The notes beneath the pieces are model-generated. The model worked only from the letters and a program-made list of their open reading frames with translations. It had not been told where the DNA came from and made no database searches. A DNA stretch of 64,000 nt from Deltaproteobacteria bacterium IMCC39524 (GTDB taxonomy: Bacteria; Desulfobacterota; Desulfuromonadia; Desulfuromonadales; BM103), in NCBI GenBank assembly GCA_029667085.1, contig JARUHJ010000001.1, forward strand, positions 62,001 through 126,000. The letters are read 5' to 3'. Within the stretch, counting starts at the first letter, position 1. Every line of letters begins with the position of its first letter. Below are positions 26,167 to 33,396 of this stretch, piece after piece. Position numbers and translations under genes: made by a program.

Positions 26167-26972
26167 CACTAAGTATCTATAAAATAAATAGAACTATAGT
26201 TGCTTTGTGCCTCACAGGATTCGTTTTAACCTCAATGGTGCAGGCCGATGATCTGGTGCCTGAATATTCTGGTGCTTATGCGCAAGATCTCGTTTGGGAG
26301 AACGCTGTCACCATGTCAGGTGATGTCCTGATCCTGAAGGGGGGATCCTTGACGATTCGCCCCGGCACGCAGGTTAACGTGCTCCCGGCAGAAGGGACGA
26401 AAATTGATCCGGAATATCTTTCTTCGCAAACGGAGCTGCTTGTGCGCGGCAAGCTGGAAATCCTGGGAACGGATGATGCTCCGGTGCGCTTTGTCTTGAT
26501 TGAACGAAACGATTTGGAGGAGATTGCCTGGTCAGGAATTACACTGGACAGCGCAGCACAAAGTCGTATTCTGCACACCGAACTGGAGCGCGCCGATATT
26601 GCTATCCGTGTCGTCGCTTCTTCCCCGGAGATCAAAAGCAACAAAATCACTCGATGCCGCTATGGCATCGTGATGCAACAGCAGAGTCATCCTAAAATTC
26701 TTGATAACCTGCTATCTGACGGGGAAGGTGGCATCTTCTGCTGGAAAGGCTCCAACCCTTTCCTGTCGGGCAATACGATTCAAGATCACGATGAAGAAGC
26801 GATTTTTGTTGATATCGACAGCCGACCCCGGTTTGACCGTAATTTTGTCAGCGGCAACGCGATCGGGCTTGCACTTTACCCACGCGACCTGCCTTTAGAC
26901 TCGGTTTCCGTCACTGACAATGTCGAGAATATCCGGTTTTTGGGCCGCCAGGGGGAGGGCGTCGTCGAATGA
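26157..26972 (+). CDS. NosD-like right-handed beta-helix protein 1
   Basis: A 271-residue exported protein (signal about residues 1-31, ending VQADD). The mature part has parallel beta-helix rungs with Asn/Ile ladders such as EIKSNKITRCRYGIVMQQQS and LSGNTIQDHDEEAIFV, as in NosD / periplasmic copper-binding and carbohydrate-binding families. It overlaps the upstream gene by ten bases and the second beta-helix gene by four. Two adjacent beta-helix proteins suggest a duplicated scaffold. Exact function unknown. Confidence 0.78.
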   Translation: MDMTLSIYKINRTIVALCLTGFVLTSMVQADDLVPEYSGAYAQDLVWENAVTMSGDVLILKGGSLTIRPGTQVNVLPAEGTKIDPEYLSSQTELLVRGKLEILGTDDAPVRFVLIERNDLEEIAWSGITLDSAAQSRILHTELERADIAIRVVASSPEIKSNKITRCRYGIVMQQQSHPKILDNLLSDGEGGIFCWKGSNPFLSGNTIQDHDEEAIFVDIDSRPRFDRNFVSGNAIGLALYPRDLPLDSVSVTDNVENIRFLGRQGEGVVE

Positions 26973-28072
26973 TCCAGCGGCAATGTCTCGTTTTGATCAT
27001 AATCTCACTGCTTCTGCCTTTTTCGGTCTTAGCCGGTGATGCAAAGGTCTACCGAGGAGATCAGACACTTTTTGAAGATACCGTTTGGGACGGTGAGATC
27101 CTGATAGACGGAATATTGACTGTCCCTGCCGATACGACGCTGGAAATTCGCCCGGGAAGCCGGATCCGTTTCACCCGTTTTGACAGTAACGGTGATGGCA
27201 TCGGCGAGCATGAAATTTTTTCTCAGGGCACGATAAGGGTTCAGGGTACAGAGTCCGCGCCTGTTCTTTTCACTTCAGCTGAAGCCAACCCCCGTCCGGG
27301 AGACTGGGGTGCGATAAACATGATGGTGAGTGAGGCAGAGAACCTTTTGGAATTCTGCAATGTCGAATACGGTTACCGGGGATTTCACGCGCATTTTGCA
27401 AAAGCGCGCTTGCTCAACAGTCATTTTATAAAGAATGTTCGTGGTGCACAATTCCAGGAATCTCAGGTATTTATCGAACATTGTCGCTTCCAGGACAACC
27501 TTAACGGGGTGCAGTTCAGAGACAGTGTCGTCACTTTGCGAAACTCGGTTATCTCAGGGAGTCACTGGGGCTTGCGTTGCGTCTACAGTGAACTGGAGAT
27601 GACCTCCTGCGTGATTGAAAATAACCTGGTTAATGGTGCGAATATCAGAGACAGCAAGCTAAATATCAGCAGTAATCGGATCACCGGAAATCGTCGAGGG
27701 CTTTACTTGCAGAGAAGTAAAGGGCAGGTGGTTGGCAATGATCTTTCTGCCAACAGCGAGCATGGCATTTTTCTTGAAGACTCAGATGTTGAAGTCGCTG
27801 AAAACCGTCTTGTTGAGAATGGTCGAGCTGGTGTTCGCTGGTTGAACAGCGAAGGACGCCTGGCACGCAACCAGATCTCTGAAAACGGTGTCTATGCGCT
27901 TATAAATGATGGCTCTACCAACGTTGTTGCCCGTAATAACTGGTGGGGCTCTGCTGCTAAAAAAGTTATTGCGGCAGCGGTGCGTGATGGCTCGGATCGG
28001 CCGGGAATGGGGATGGTTGATAGCCGTTATCCATTGCTGAAACCGTTAATGCAGAGCCGCAAAGTGCAATAA
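26969..28072 (+). CDS. NosD-like right-handed beta-helix protein 2
   Basis: A 367-residue exported protein (signal about residues 1-22, ending SVLAGD). Its opening VYRGDQTLFEDTVWDGEILI parallels VWENAVTMSGDVLILKG of the preceding protein, and both keep an LEIRPGSRI / LTIRPGTQV strand, so the two are paralogues. The beta-helix continues with SSNRITGNRRGLYLQRSKGQ and similar rungs, ending in an ARNNWWGS motif typical of such helices. No catalytic residues recognised. Confidence 0.8.
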   Translation: MIQRQCLVLIIISLLLPFSVLAGDAKVYRGDQTLFEDTVWDGEILIDGILTVPADTTLEIRPGSRIRFTRFDSNGDGIGEHEIFSQGTIRVQGTESAPVLFTSAEANPRPGDWGAINMMVSEAENLLEFCNVEYGYRGFHAHFAKARLLNSHFIKNVRGAQFQESQVFIEHCRFQDNLNGVQFRDSVVTLRNSVISGSHWGLRCVYSELEMTSCVIENNLVNGANIRDSKLNISSNRITGNRRGLYLQRSKGQVVGNDLSANSEHGIFLEDSDVEVAENRLVENGRAGVRWLNSEGRLARNQISENGVYALINDGSTNVVARNNWWGSAAKKVIAAAVRDGSDRPGMGMVDSRYPLLKPLMQSRKVQ

Positions 28073-28079
28073 TAAAACG

Positions 28080-28200
28080 CTAAGGGTAAACCATAAAAAA
28101 CATTTTGTTGAACGCAGATAAATCAAATTTTGTCTTTGCCTGGAGGAAAGTTTTTCTTTGCGCGCTTATCCTTTAACTTTGCGCCTTTGCGTTAAACCTT
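28080..28200. repeat. Repeat arm region (CTTTGCG type)
   Basis: The right side (about 28150-28198) contains CTTTGCGCGCTTATCC and CTTTGCGCCTTTGCGTTAAA, the same unit family as at 5400, 17170 and 30800. A clear opposite arm is weak here (AACGCAGATAAATC near 28110). Confidence 0.45.
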
Positions 28201-28240
28201 TATGAACTCTGATTTTGAAAAATTGTTAATTGGAGAATCA

Positions 28241-29134
28241 ATGAAACGTTTCATTCTTATATTACTCTTCCTCGCCGTTGCTCTTACCGGCTGCGAGCAA
28301 CCTCTGGAAGGGCCACCGATCCGCATCGGCTATATGAACTGCAATAGCGAAGCGGAGACCATGAAACGTTTCCGCCCTTTAACAGCCTACTTGTCGCAAC
28401 GGTTGGGACGGCCCTTCGAGGCGGTTCCGGTTGATACACAGGATTTTGAGTCGCGTTTTGCTGCCGGTGACTTTGCCTTCACTCACGGCAACAGCCTTCT
28501 CTATATCATCATGCGTGAGAATCATGGCCTGAAGTTGCTCGCGACAGAGAAGCGTGGTCAGTTCGGTTCCCGCACCGCCGGATCCATCATCGTCAAGAAA
28601 GACAGCCCGATAAAAACCTTGGCCGATCTGCAAGGTAAGCGGATGCTGTTTGGCCCGCAATTGGCTCCGACCGGTTATTTGGCCCAGTACGACCTGATGT
28701 TGCAAGCCGGTTTCGATCCTGAGGTGGGGCTTGATTACTATGCTATCCCACACGGTGCCTATAAGCATGAAAAGGTCATCTACGGTGTTTATTTCGGTGA
28801 ATATGATGTTGCCGCTGCGCCAACTCTTGACCTTGAGCTTATGACTCGCGAGGGGCGTATCTCTGCCGATGATTTCCGTATTCTGGCCCAGAGCGAGATT
28901 ATCCCTTACTGCACTTTTGGTGCGTCGAAAGATGTCGACGCCGAGTTGGCGGAGAAGTTTCGCAAAGTATTGGTCGAACTGACCCCGGAAACAACGGTCG
29001 AAATCGATGGCGAGACGATCAAGGTCCTTGATTCAGCGTGGGTGGACGGTTTCGAGACGTTACTAGACCAGGATTACGATCCGATCCGGGATATGGCGAG
29101 ACGCGTTAATATGCCTCCTTACCAGGAATTCTGA
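28241..29134 (+). CDS. PhnD/transferrin-fold substrate-binding lipoprotein
   Basis: A 297-residue lipoprotein (lipobox LTGC). The ATG at 28241 follows TGGAGAA. The fold is that of phosphate/phosphite/phosphonate-binding PhnD-like proteins: IRIGYMNCNSEAETMKRFRP, ADLQGKRMLFGPQLAPTGYL and VAAAPTLDLELM. Family members bind oxyanions or small organic ligands, or act as the sensing half of signalling proteins. No PhnC/PhnE transporter is adjacent; the next genes are a membrane TPR-like protein and YedE, so an oxyanion such as selenite or sulfite is possible but speculative. Confidence 0.82.
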   Translation: MKRFILILLFLAVALTGCEQPLEGPPIRIGYMNCNSEAETMKRFRPLTAYLSQRLGRPFEAVPVDTQDFESRFAAGDFAFTHGNSLLYIIMRENHGLKLLATEKRGQFGSRTAGSIIVKKDSPIKTLADLQGKRMLFGPQLAPTGYLAQYDLMLQAGFDPEVGLDYYAIPHGAYKHEKVIYGVYFGEYDVAAAPTLDLELMTREGRISADDFRILAQSEIIPYCTFGASKDVDAELAEKFRKVLVELTPETTVEIDGETIKVLDSAWVDGFETLLDQDYDPIRDMARRVNMPPYQEF

Positions 29135-29135
29135 A

Positions 29136-29681
29136 ATGATGCTGCGTGATCGATTCGACCAACTGCTGATCGTTGCCCTGGTGGGCGTGCTGATCTTTAC
29201 TGCTGTGCTGATGGCAGGCGCTGGACCACGTGATGACAATCAGGATGCCCAGGCAGCCAATCGCAGGTTCGAACGCGAGATGCTGCATCAGGCACGAGTG
29301 GCCTTTATTGAACGGCACTATTCTCCTGTGATCACGTTACGGGATAATGGTTCCTTGCCGGATGCTTTGCTTAAACTGGAAGAGTTAAGTCGAACCTTGC
29401 CGGGTGAAGCCCACAATGATCTGCTCAGTGGGGATATCCTGCTGCGTATGGGACAGTTTGATCGTGCCGTAAGCAAACTGGCCAAAGCCGTTAGAAGCAA
29501 AGCTGATTATGTCGATTCCGCCAGCCCTTTGAGCGAGAGGCCGTTGATTGAATCGGCTGTCTCGGAAGGCTTGCCGCTGATTCGCGACCGCCTGCGTGTT
29601 CAGCCAGACAATCTCACTCTTGCAAAGGTCTTGAAAGACGGCTACTACCTGCAGAGCCGTCTCGCCGGAGGCTGTGAATGA
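29136..29681 (+). CDS. Membrane-anchored TPR-like protein
   Basis: A 181-residue protein with one N-terminal membrane segment (LIVALVGVLIFTAVLMAG) and a periplasmic helical part with TPR-like helices (LPDALLKLEELSRTLPGEAH, LLRMGQFDRAVSKLAKAV). It begins one base after the binding-protein stop and overlaps yedE by four bases, so it is translated together with both. No named family recognised; its place suggests it links the binding protein with YedE. Confidence 0.7.
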   Translation: MMLRDRFDQLLIVALVGVLIFTAVLMAGAGPRDDNQDAQAANRRFEREMLHQARVAFIERHYSPVITLRDNGSLPDALLKLEELSRTLPGEAHNDLLSGDILLRMGQFDRAVSKLAKAVRSKADYVDSASPLSERPLIESAVSEGLPLIRDRLRVQPDNLTLAKVLKDGYYLQSRLAGGCE

Positions 29682-30748
29682 GTCTCTCGCTGCGTGATCG
29701 ACATTTATGGGTTGTTCTGGCTGCAGGTGCTGGCCTTGGTGTCCTCGGTGCCCTGCTTTCTGTTTGGGGCAATCCCCAGAACAGCGGCATCTGTGTCTCC
29801 TGCTTCATTGAAAACACCTCCGGTGCACTAGGTTTACATGATAATGAACGCATGCAGTATCTGCGTCCGGAGTTGATCGGTTTCGTCCTCGGCTCGATTC
29901 TTTGTGCGTCCTTGTTTCGCGAGTTTCGCTCGCGTGGTGGCAGCGCACCCTTGGCCAGACTGGTCTCGGGTGTTTTCCTGATCGTCGGCAGCGCGGTCTT
30001 TATCGGCTGTCCGATCAAGTTGTTCCTCAGGCTGATGGCGGGGGATATCTCTTCTCTGGCAGGGCTGTTTGGTTTGATCGCAGGAGTCTGGATCGGCTTG
30101 CAGGGTTTGGCTCGTGGCGTCGACCTGGGACGTGCTGAAGATGAGCGTGGTGCGACCGGACTGCTGGTTCCTGCAGGATTCATCCTGTTACTGGTCTTCC
30201 TGCTGGCGCGGCCATCATTTCTGCTCTTCTCGGATCGTGGTAGTGCTGCACAGCACGCTCCTCTGTTTATATCGCTGGCGGTCGGTTTGCTGCTTGGAGT
30301 TCTTGCTCAACGCAGCCGCTTCTGTGTCACCGGCAGCGTTCGCGATGGCCTTTTAATGGGCACTCGCAGTCCACTTCTCTGGGGCTTCTTCGCCTTCCTG
30401 ATCGGTGCCTTTGTCACCAATATCTTTATGGGCCGCTTTACTTTCGGCCTGTACGGTCAGCCGGGGGCGCACCTTGAGTACCTCTGGAGCTTTCTGGGGA
30501 TGTTGTTGGTCGGTTGGCTCTCGGTTCTGATCGGTGGCTGCCCATTCCGGCAGTTAATCAAAGCCGGTGAGGGTGACGCCGATGCCGGTCTTGCCGTCGT
30601 TGGTATGCTGCTCGGCGGTGGACTTGTTCAGTCCTGGGGGGTTGCGGCAACGGCCGCCGGAGTGGCGACCTCAGGGAAGATTTCGGTGCTGGTTGGATTG
30701 GCTTTTGTATTGTTGATCAGTTTGCTGTTTCGTGACCGAACTGTTTGA
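29678..30748 (+). CDS. yedE: Selenium-metabolism membrane protein YedE/FdhT
   Basis: A 356-residue inner-membrane protein with about ten membrane segments, YeeE/YedE family. It keeps the N-terminal WGNPQNSGICVSCFIENTSG segment and the internal AQRSRFCVTGSVRD segment with the Cys residues that members use for sulfur/selenium passage. This longer YedE branch co-occurs with selenium-using organisms and is proposed to act in selenium trafficking. It is read in one unit with the binding protein and TPR-like gene upstream and precedes the GeoRSP cassette. Confidence 0.82.
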   Translation: MSLSLRDRHLWVVLAAGAGLGVLGALLSVWGNPQNSGICVSCFIENTSGALGLHDNERMQYLRPELIGFVLGSILCASLFREFRSRGGSAPLARLVSGVFLIVGSAVFIGCPIKLFLRLMAGDISSLAGLFGLIAGVWIGLQGLARGVDLGRAEDERGATGLLVPAGFILLLVFLLARPSFLLFSDRGSAAQHAPLFISLAVGLLLGVLAQRSRFCVTGSVRDGLLMGTRSPLLWGFFAFLIGAFVTNIFMGRFTFGLYGQPGAHLEYLWSFLGMLLVGWLSVLIGGCPFRQLIKAGEGDADAGLAVVGMLLGGGLVQSWGVAATAAGVATSGKISVLVGLAFVLLISLLFRDRTV

Positions 30749-30858
30749 TGGCATAGGATTTTTATTCAGAAAAGATTCTTTTTGCTTCTTTTCTCATAAT
30801 CTTTGCGCCTTTGCGTTAAAAAGATACCTGTCCTGTTGATTAAAAAAGGATAACCCTT
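30749..30858. repeat. Repeat arm and leader before the GeoRSP cassette
   Basis: Contains ATAATCTTTGCGCCTTTGCG near 30798-30818, the CTTTGCG repeat unit seen elsewhere, then an AAAGGATAA ribosome-binding site before the GTG at 30859. No clear terminator or promoter. Confidence 0.45.
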
Positions 30859-31173
30859 GTGAATAAACCTCTAAGAAACCCCGATATTGTCTGGCGTGTT
30901 GAAAAGCGTCGTCAGGCAGAAGTTATGAAGGCTCTCGAGAATGGTGAGGATGCTGACGACAGCGGTACGGTGATCCTGTTGCTTTCCGGCATGATGCATC
31001 AACTGAACCTGGTTGGTGGCCTGATCTGGCAACAGTGTGACGGTGCACAGACGTTGTCTGGGATCGCTGAACAACTTGCCATGGAGTTTTCCGTGGAAAC
31101 AGCTGAAGTAGAAGCTGATGTTGCCGAGTTTGTCGCCGATCTGGCGGAGAGAGGTTGGTTGATCAATGGCTGA
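30859..31173 (+). CDS. GeoRSP system PqqD-like peptide chaperone
   Basis: A 104-residue protein of the PqqD / RiPP-recognition-element fold (winged helix), which binds the leader of a precursor peptide and presents it to a radical SAM enzyme. The pattern LLLSGMMHQLNLVGGLIWQQ then CDGAQTLSGIAEQLAMEF, VEADVAEFVADLAERGWL is that of PqqD. The GTG start follows AAAGGATAA. Its stop overlaps the radical SAM gene by eight bases. The set PqqD - radical SAM/SPASM - SPASM protein is the one named GeoRSP in Geobacter relatives. Confidence 0.85.
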   Translation: MNKPLRNPDIVWRVEKRRQAEVMKALENGEDADDSGTVILLLSGMMHQLNLVGGLIWQQCDGAQTLSGIAEQLAMEFSVETAEVEADVAEFVADLAERGWLING

Positions 31174-32167
31174 AGTCACAGAAATGTTCTCTGCACCCTT
31201 GACGTTTAACTGGACGCTTTCCTATCGCTGCAACTTTACCTGTGAGCATTGTTATAGTCGTGATGAACAATGTCCGGAATTGGCAACAGCAGATGTAAAG
31301 CGAATTATTGATATTCTGGTGGAGCAGCAGGTGCCATTTATCAACTTTGGCGGCGGTGAGCCACTGATGCGTAAAGACCTGTTTGACGTGGCTGAATACG
31401 CTTCGAAGCAGGGTTTGAATGTTTCCATGAACACCAACGGCTGGATGCTCGATGAATCAGCCGCTCAACGGCTTAAGGACGTCGGTTTTAAGAGTGTCGG
31501 CATCAGTATCGACAGCGCATTCGCCGACATTCACGACAACTTCCGCAATAGGCCCGGCTCTTTCGAGAGGGCCGTGTCAGGTCTGGATGCCCTTGCCAAT
31601 GTTGGCCTGAAGAGCACTATGAGTTCGGTCATCTCCCGGATTAATTATCAGTCCTTTATGGATTTACTCGATCTGGCACGCAGTCACAAGGTCGGACAGG
31701 TTTATCTGCATAACTTCAAATGTAGTGGCCGGGGATTTAAAAATCGTGAGGATCTGGACCTCACTCCCGACGAGTGGCAGGCGTTCTACTTGCAGGCCCT
31801 TTCGGTGAAGAACCAGACAAAGGATTTGAAAATCTCCTTTGATGACCCGGTGATCGCATCGCTGCCTGAATACCAGGAAAAAACTATGGTTAAGGGGAGT
31901 AGCTGCGGCAAGCTTTCCCTGCATCTGCAACCCAATGGCGATATTACCCCCTGTGGATTTATCCCTGTCGTTGTCGGTAATATTCTCAAGGACGATTTTG
32001 AGACGATCTGGTTCGATTCACCGGTTCTCAAGGCGATGCGCTCCAAGGAAGCCACCGGCAAGTGCTCAGGATGCGGCGCCTTTGAAGACTGTCAGGGCGG
32101 TTGCACAGCGCGTGCTTTTGCGACCACCGGTGATTTTAACCAGCCTGATCCGCATTGTTGGAAGTAA
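31166..32167 (+). CDS. GeoRSP system radical SAM/SPASM enzyme
   Basis: Radical SAM enzyme of 333 residues. The [4Fe-4S] SAM motif is C22-x3-C26-x2-C29 (RCNFTCEHCY), followed by FINFGGGEPLMRKDL for SAM binding. The C-terminal SPASM domain has cysteines for auxiliary clusters: SSCGKL, ITPCGF, KCSGCGAFEDCQGGCTARA and PHCWK. SPASM enzymes of this layout modify ribosomally made peptides (thioether, C-C or other bonds). The product here is unknown. A short peptide gene follows after an inverted repeat. Confidence 0.92.
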   Translation: MAEVTEMFSAPLTFNWTLSYRCNFTCEHCYSRDEQCPELATADVKRIIDILVEQQVPFINFGGGEPLMRKDLFDVAEYASKQGLNVSMNTNGWMLDESAAQRLKDVGFKSVGISIDSAFADIHDNFRNRPGSFERAVSGLDALANVGLKSTMSSVISRINYQSFMDLLDLARSHKVGQVYLHNFKCSGRGFKNREDLDLTPDEWQAFYLQALSVKNQTKDLKISFDDPVIASLPEYQEKTMVKGSSCGKLSLHLQPNGDITPCGFIPVVVGNILKDDFETIWFDSPVLKAMRSKEATGKCSGCGAFEDCQGGCTARAFATTGDFNQPDPHCWK

Positions 32168-32312
32168 CGCCTGCGGCGCGTAGCACGTGGCGAGACGCGA
32201 GAAAAATAAAAAGAAGGGACAAGACTAATGAGTCGTCATGAGCCCTGACTGGTTTTAATTGAATAAGAAGTTTTTCCGCGCTACGCACCACGTGCCACGC
32301 GCCACTTTTTAA
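32168..32312. repeat. Degenerate inverted repeat (GCGCGTAGCACGTGGC type)
   Basis: Left arm (about 32170-32215) carries GGCGCGTAGCACGTGGCGAG then AAAAATAAAAAG; right arm (about 32270-32311) is its imperfect reverse complement (CGCTACGCACCACGTGCCAC, GCGCCACTTTTT). The central part is about 55 bases. It lies between the radical SAM gene and the short peptide gene and would form a large hairpin in the transcript. Confidence 0.7.
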
Positions 32313-32328
32313 AGAAAGGAGAGTCGTC

Positions 32329-32385
32329 ATGAAAAAGTACTTTAAGCCTCGTGTTGTCGCTTCAAGTAACGTTCACCCTTGCTGA
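32329..32385 (+). CDS. Candidate GeoRSP precursor peptide (18 residues, or selenopeptide by UGA readthrough)
   Basis: ATG at 32329 follows an excellent AAAGGAGAG ribosome-binding site and encodes MKKYFKPRVVASSNVHPC before UGA at 32383-32385. The K-Y-x-K-P followed by hydrophobic residues is like the leader of PqqA and other PqqD-recognised precursors, and the Cys/His end could be the modified core. It sits between the radical SAM and SPASM genes, where a precursor is expected. If the UGA were read as selenocysteine, the product would be 37 residues, ending at the TGA of 32440-32442 inside the next gene's start. I know of no described precursor for this system, so the role is inference. Confidence 0.6.
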   Translation: MKKYFKPRVVASSNVHPC

Positions 32386-32389
32386 ATCC

Positions 32390-32409
32390 TCGTCGCTGTC
32401 AGGCGACGA
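32390..32409 (+). promoter_or_regulatory. Stem-loop just after the peptide's UGA, SECIS-like
   Basis: TCGTCGC (32390-32396) pairs perfectly with GCGACGA (32403-32409); the loop is TGTCAG, or GUCA if a U-G pair closes it. It begins four bases after the UGA. A loop G next to U is as in bacterial SECIS elements, but the stem is closer to the UGA than the usual bacterial model allows. No T run follows, so it is not a terminator. It may instead shape translation of the downstream gene. Confidence 0.5.
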
Positions 32410-32431
32410 ACTCTAGAGAGGATAGTTTGTT

Positions 32432-33379
32432 ATGGGCGTTGACCTGTTAGATACCCCGGTTCGTCTGACCTGGGATTTTCCTGATGATGCGACCGGGCAG
32501 CAAGGCACGAGTTTGACTGCTGTTGCTGAGGCAGTCATGGACGCCGGCGTTTTCTTTGTCCTTTTGCAGGGACGCCCGCTCCTGCATCCGTCTCTGGAGG
32601 AAGTTCTCGAGATCCTCGGTGGTGGCTGTCAGCTCATCTTGACCTGCTGCGGCAGCCAAGATGAGCTCACTCGTCTTGCTCGGCTTTCACCTGCAGGTGT
32701 GCAGGTCCTCCTGAATATCACCTCCTTTGCCCGAGACGAAAGCAAAGTCGACTTAAAGCGTCTGCTCCAAGTTGTCCTGGAGTTGCGCGAGATCGGTCAC
32801 GAGCCTCACATTGCGTTCACTCCGTTACGTGGAAATCTGAATAATATTCCCGCTCTTCTGAGCTTTTGTGTCGAGCATGAAATTCCTAGGTTTAAGTTGT
32901 CAAACGCGCATATCGGTGATAGCTTCCATGATTATTCGGCAGAACAACTGCCCCGCTGGCAGGACCTTGAAGCCTTTCGAGAGACTTGGAAAAACTTCAT
33001 CGAAAGTGGGGGCTCTCTTCCGGAGATGGAGATACATGATCTTTTCCTTTGGGAGATCATGACCCCCGGACAGAAGCAGAATCGCGCAGAGTATGGTGGT
33101 TGCCAGGCTGGCAACAGCCTCAGTCATGTTGACTGCCATGGCGTTGTTCATCCCTGTGCAGCCTGGCCGCAACCACTTGGCTGTCTGCCAGGGCAATCGC
33201 TCGAGGAAATCTGGAATAGCTCTGAGCGTTTTGCCGTGTGCGAAGCGATCGCGCAAAGTCCCGAAGGATGTCATGGCTGCTCAGATCTTGATATCTGCTT
33301 CGGTGGCTGTCGCGGTCTTGCCAGAAACCTGAACCGTTCCGCAGGAGAGCGCGACCTTATGTGCTCAGGCCCGCGTTAA
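32432..33379 (+). CDS. GeoRSP system SPASM-domain protein (no radical SAM cysteine motif)
   Basis: A 315-residue protein with a radical-SAM-like barrel that lacks the CxxxCxxC motif: the equivalent start reads PVRLTWDFPDDATGQ. The C-terminal SPASM part is complete (YGGCQAGNSLSHVDCHGVVHPC, CHGCSDLDICFGGCRG). Thus it should bind auxiliary Fe-S clusters but not cleave SAM, and probably partners the active enzyme at 31166. An AGAGAGGA ribosome-binding site precedes the ATG at 32432. The start lies 46 bases after the short peptide's UGA. Confidence 0.85.
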   Translation: MGVDLLDTPVRLTWDFPDDATGQQGTSLTAVAEAVMDAGVFFVLLQGRPLLHPSLEEVLEILGGGCQLILTCCGSQDELTRLARLSPAGVQVLLNITSFARDESKVDLKRLLQVVLELREIGHEPHIAFTPLRGNLNNIPALLSFCVEHEIPRFKLSNAHIGDSFHDYSAEQLPRWQDLEAFRETWKNFIESGGSLPEMEIHDLFLWEIMTPGQKQNRAEYGGCQAGNSLSHVDCHGVVHPCAAWPQPLGCLPGQSLEEIWNSSERFAVCEAIAQSPEGCHGCSDLDICFGGCRGLARNLNRSAGERDLMCSGPR

Positions 33380-33396
33380 CTGGAAGTCTGTTTATC

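Noticed and set aside
32390-32409. Hairpin after the peptide gene as a transcription terminator
   Set aside because: No T run follows it, and the next gene in the same operon starts 23 bases later.
33361-33396. N-terminal extension of the cysteine desulfurase from a GTG codon
   Set aside because: These 12 codons overlap the end of the SPASM gene and precede the conserved SIYLDNAATSFPKP start at ATG 33397.
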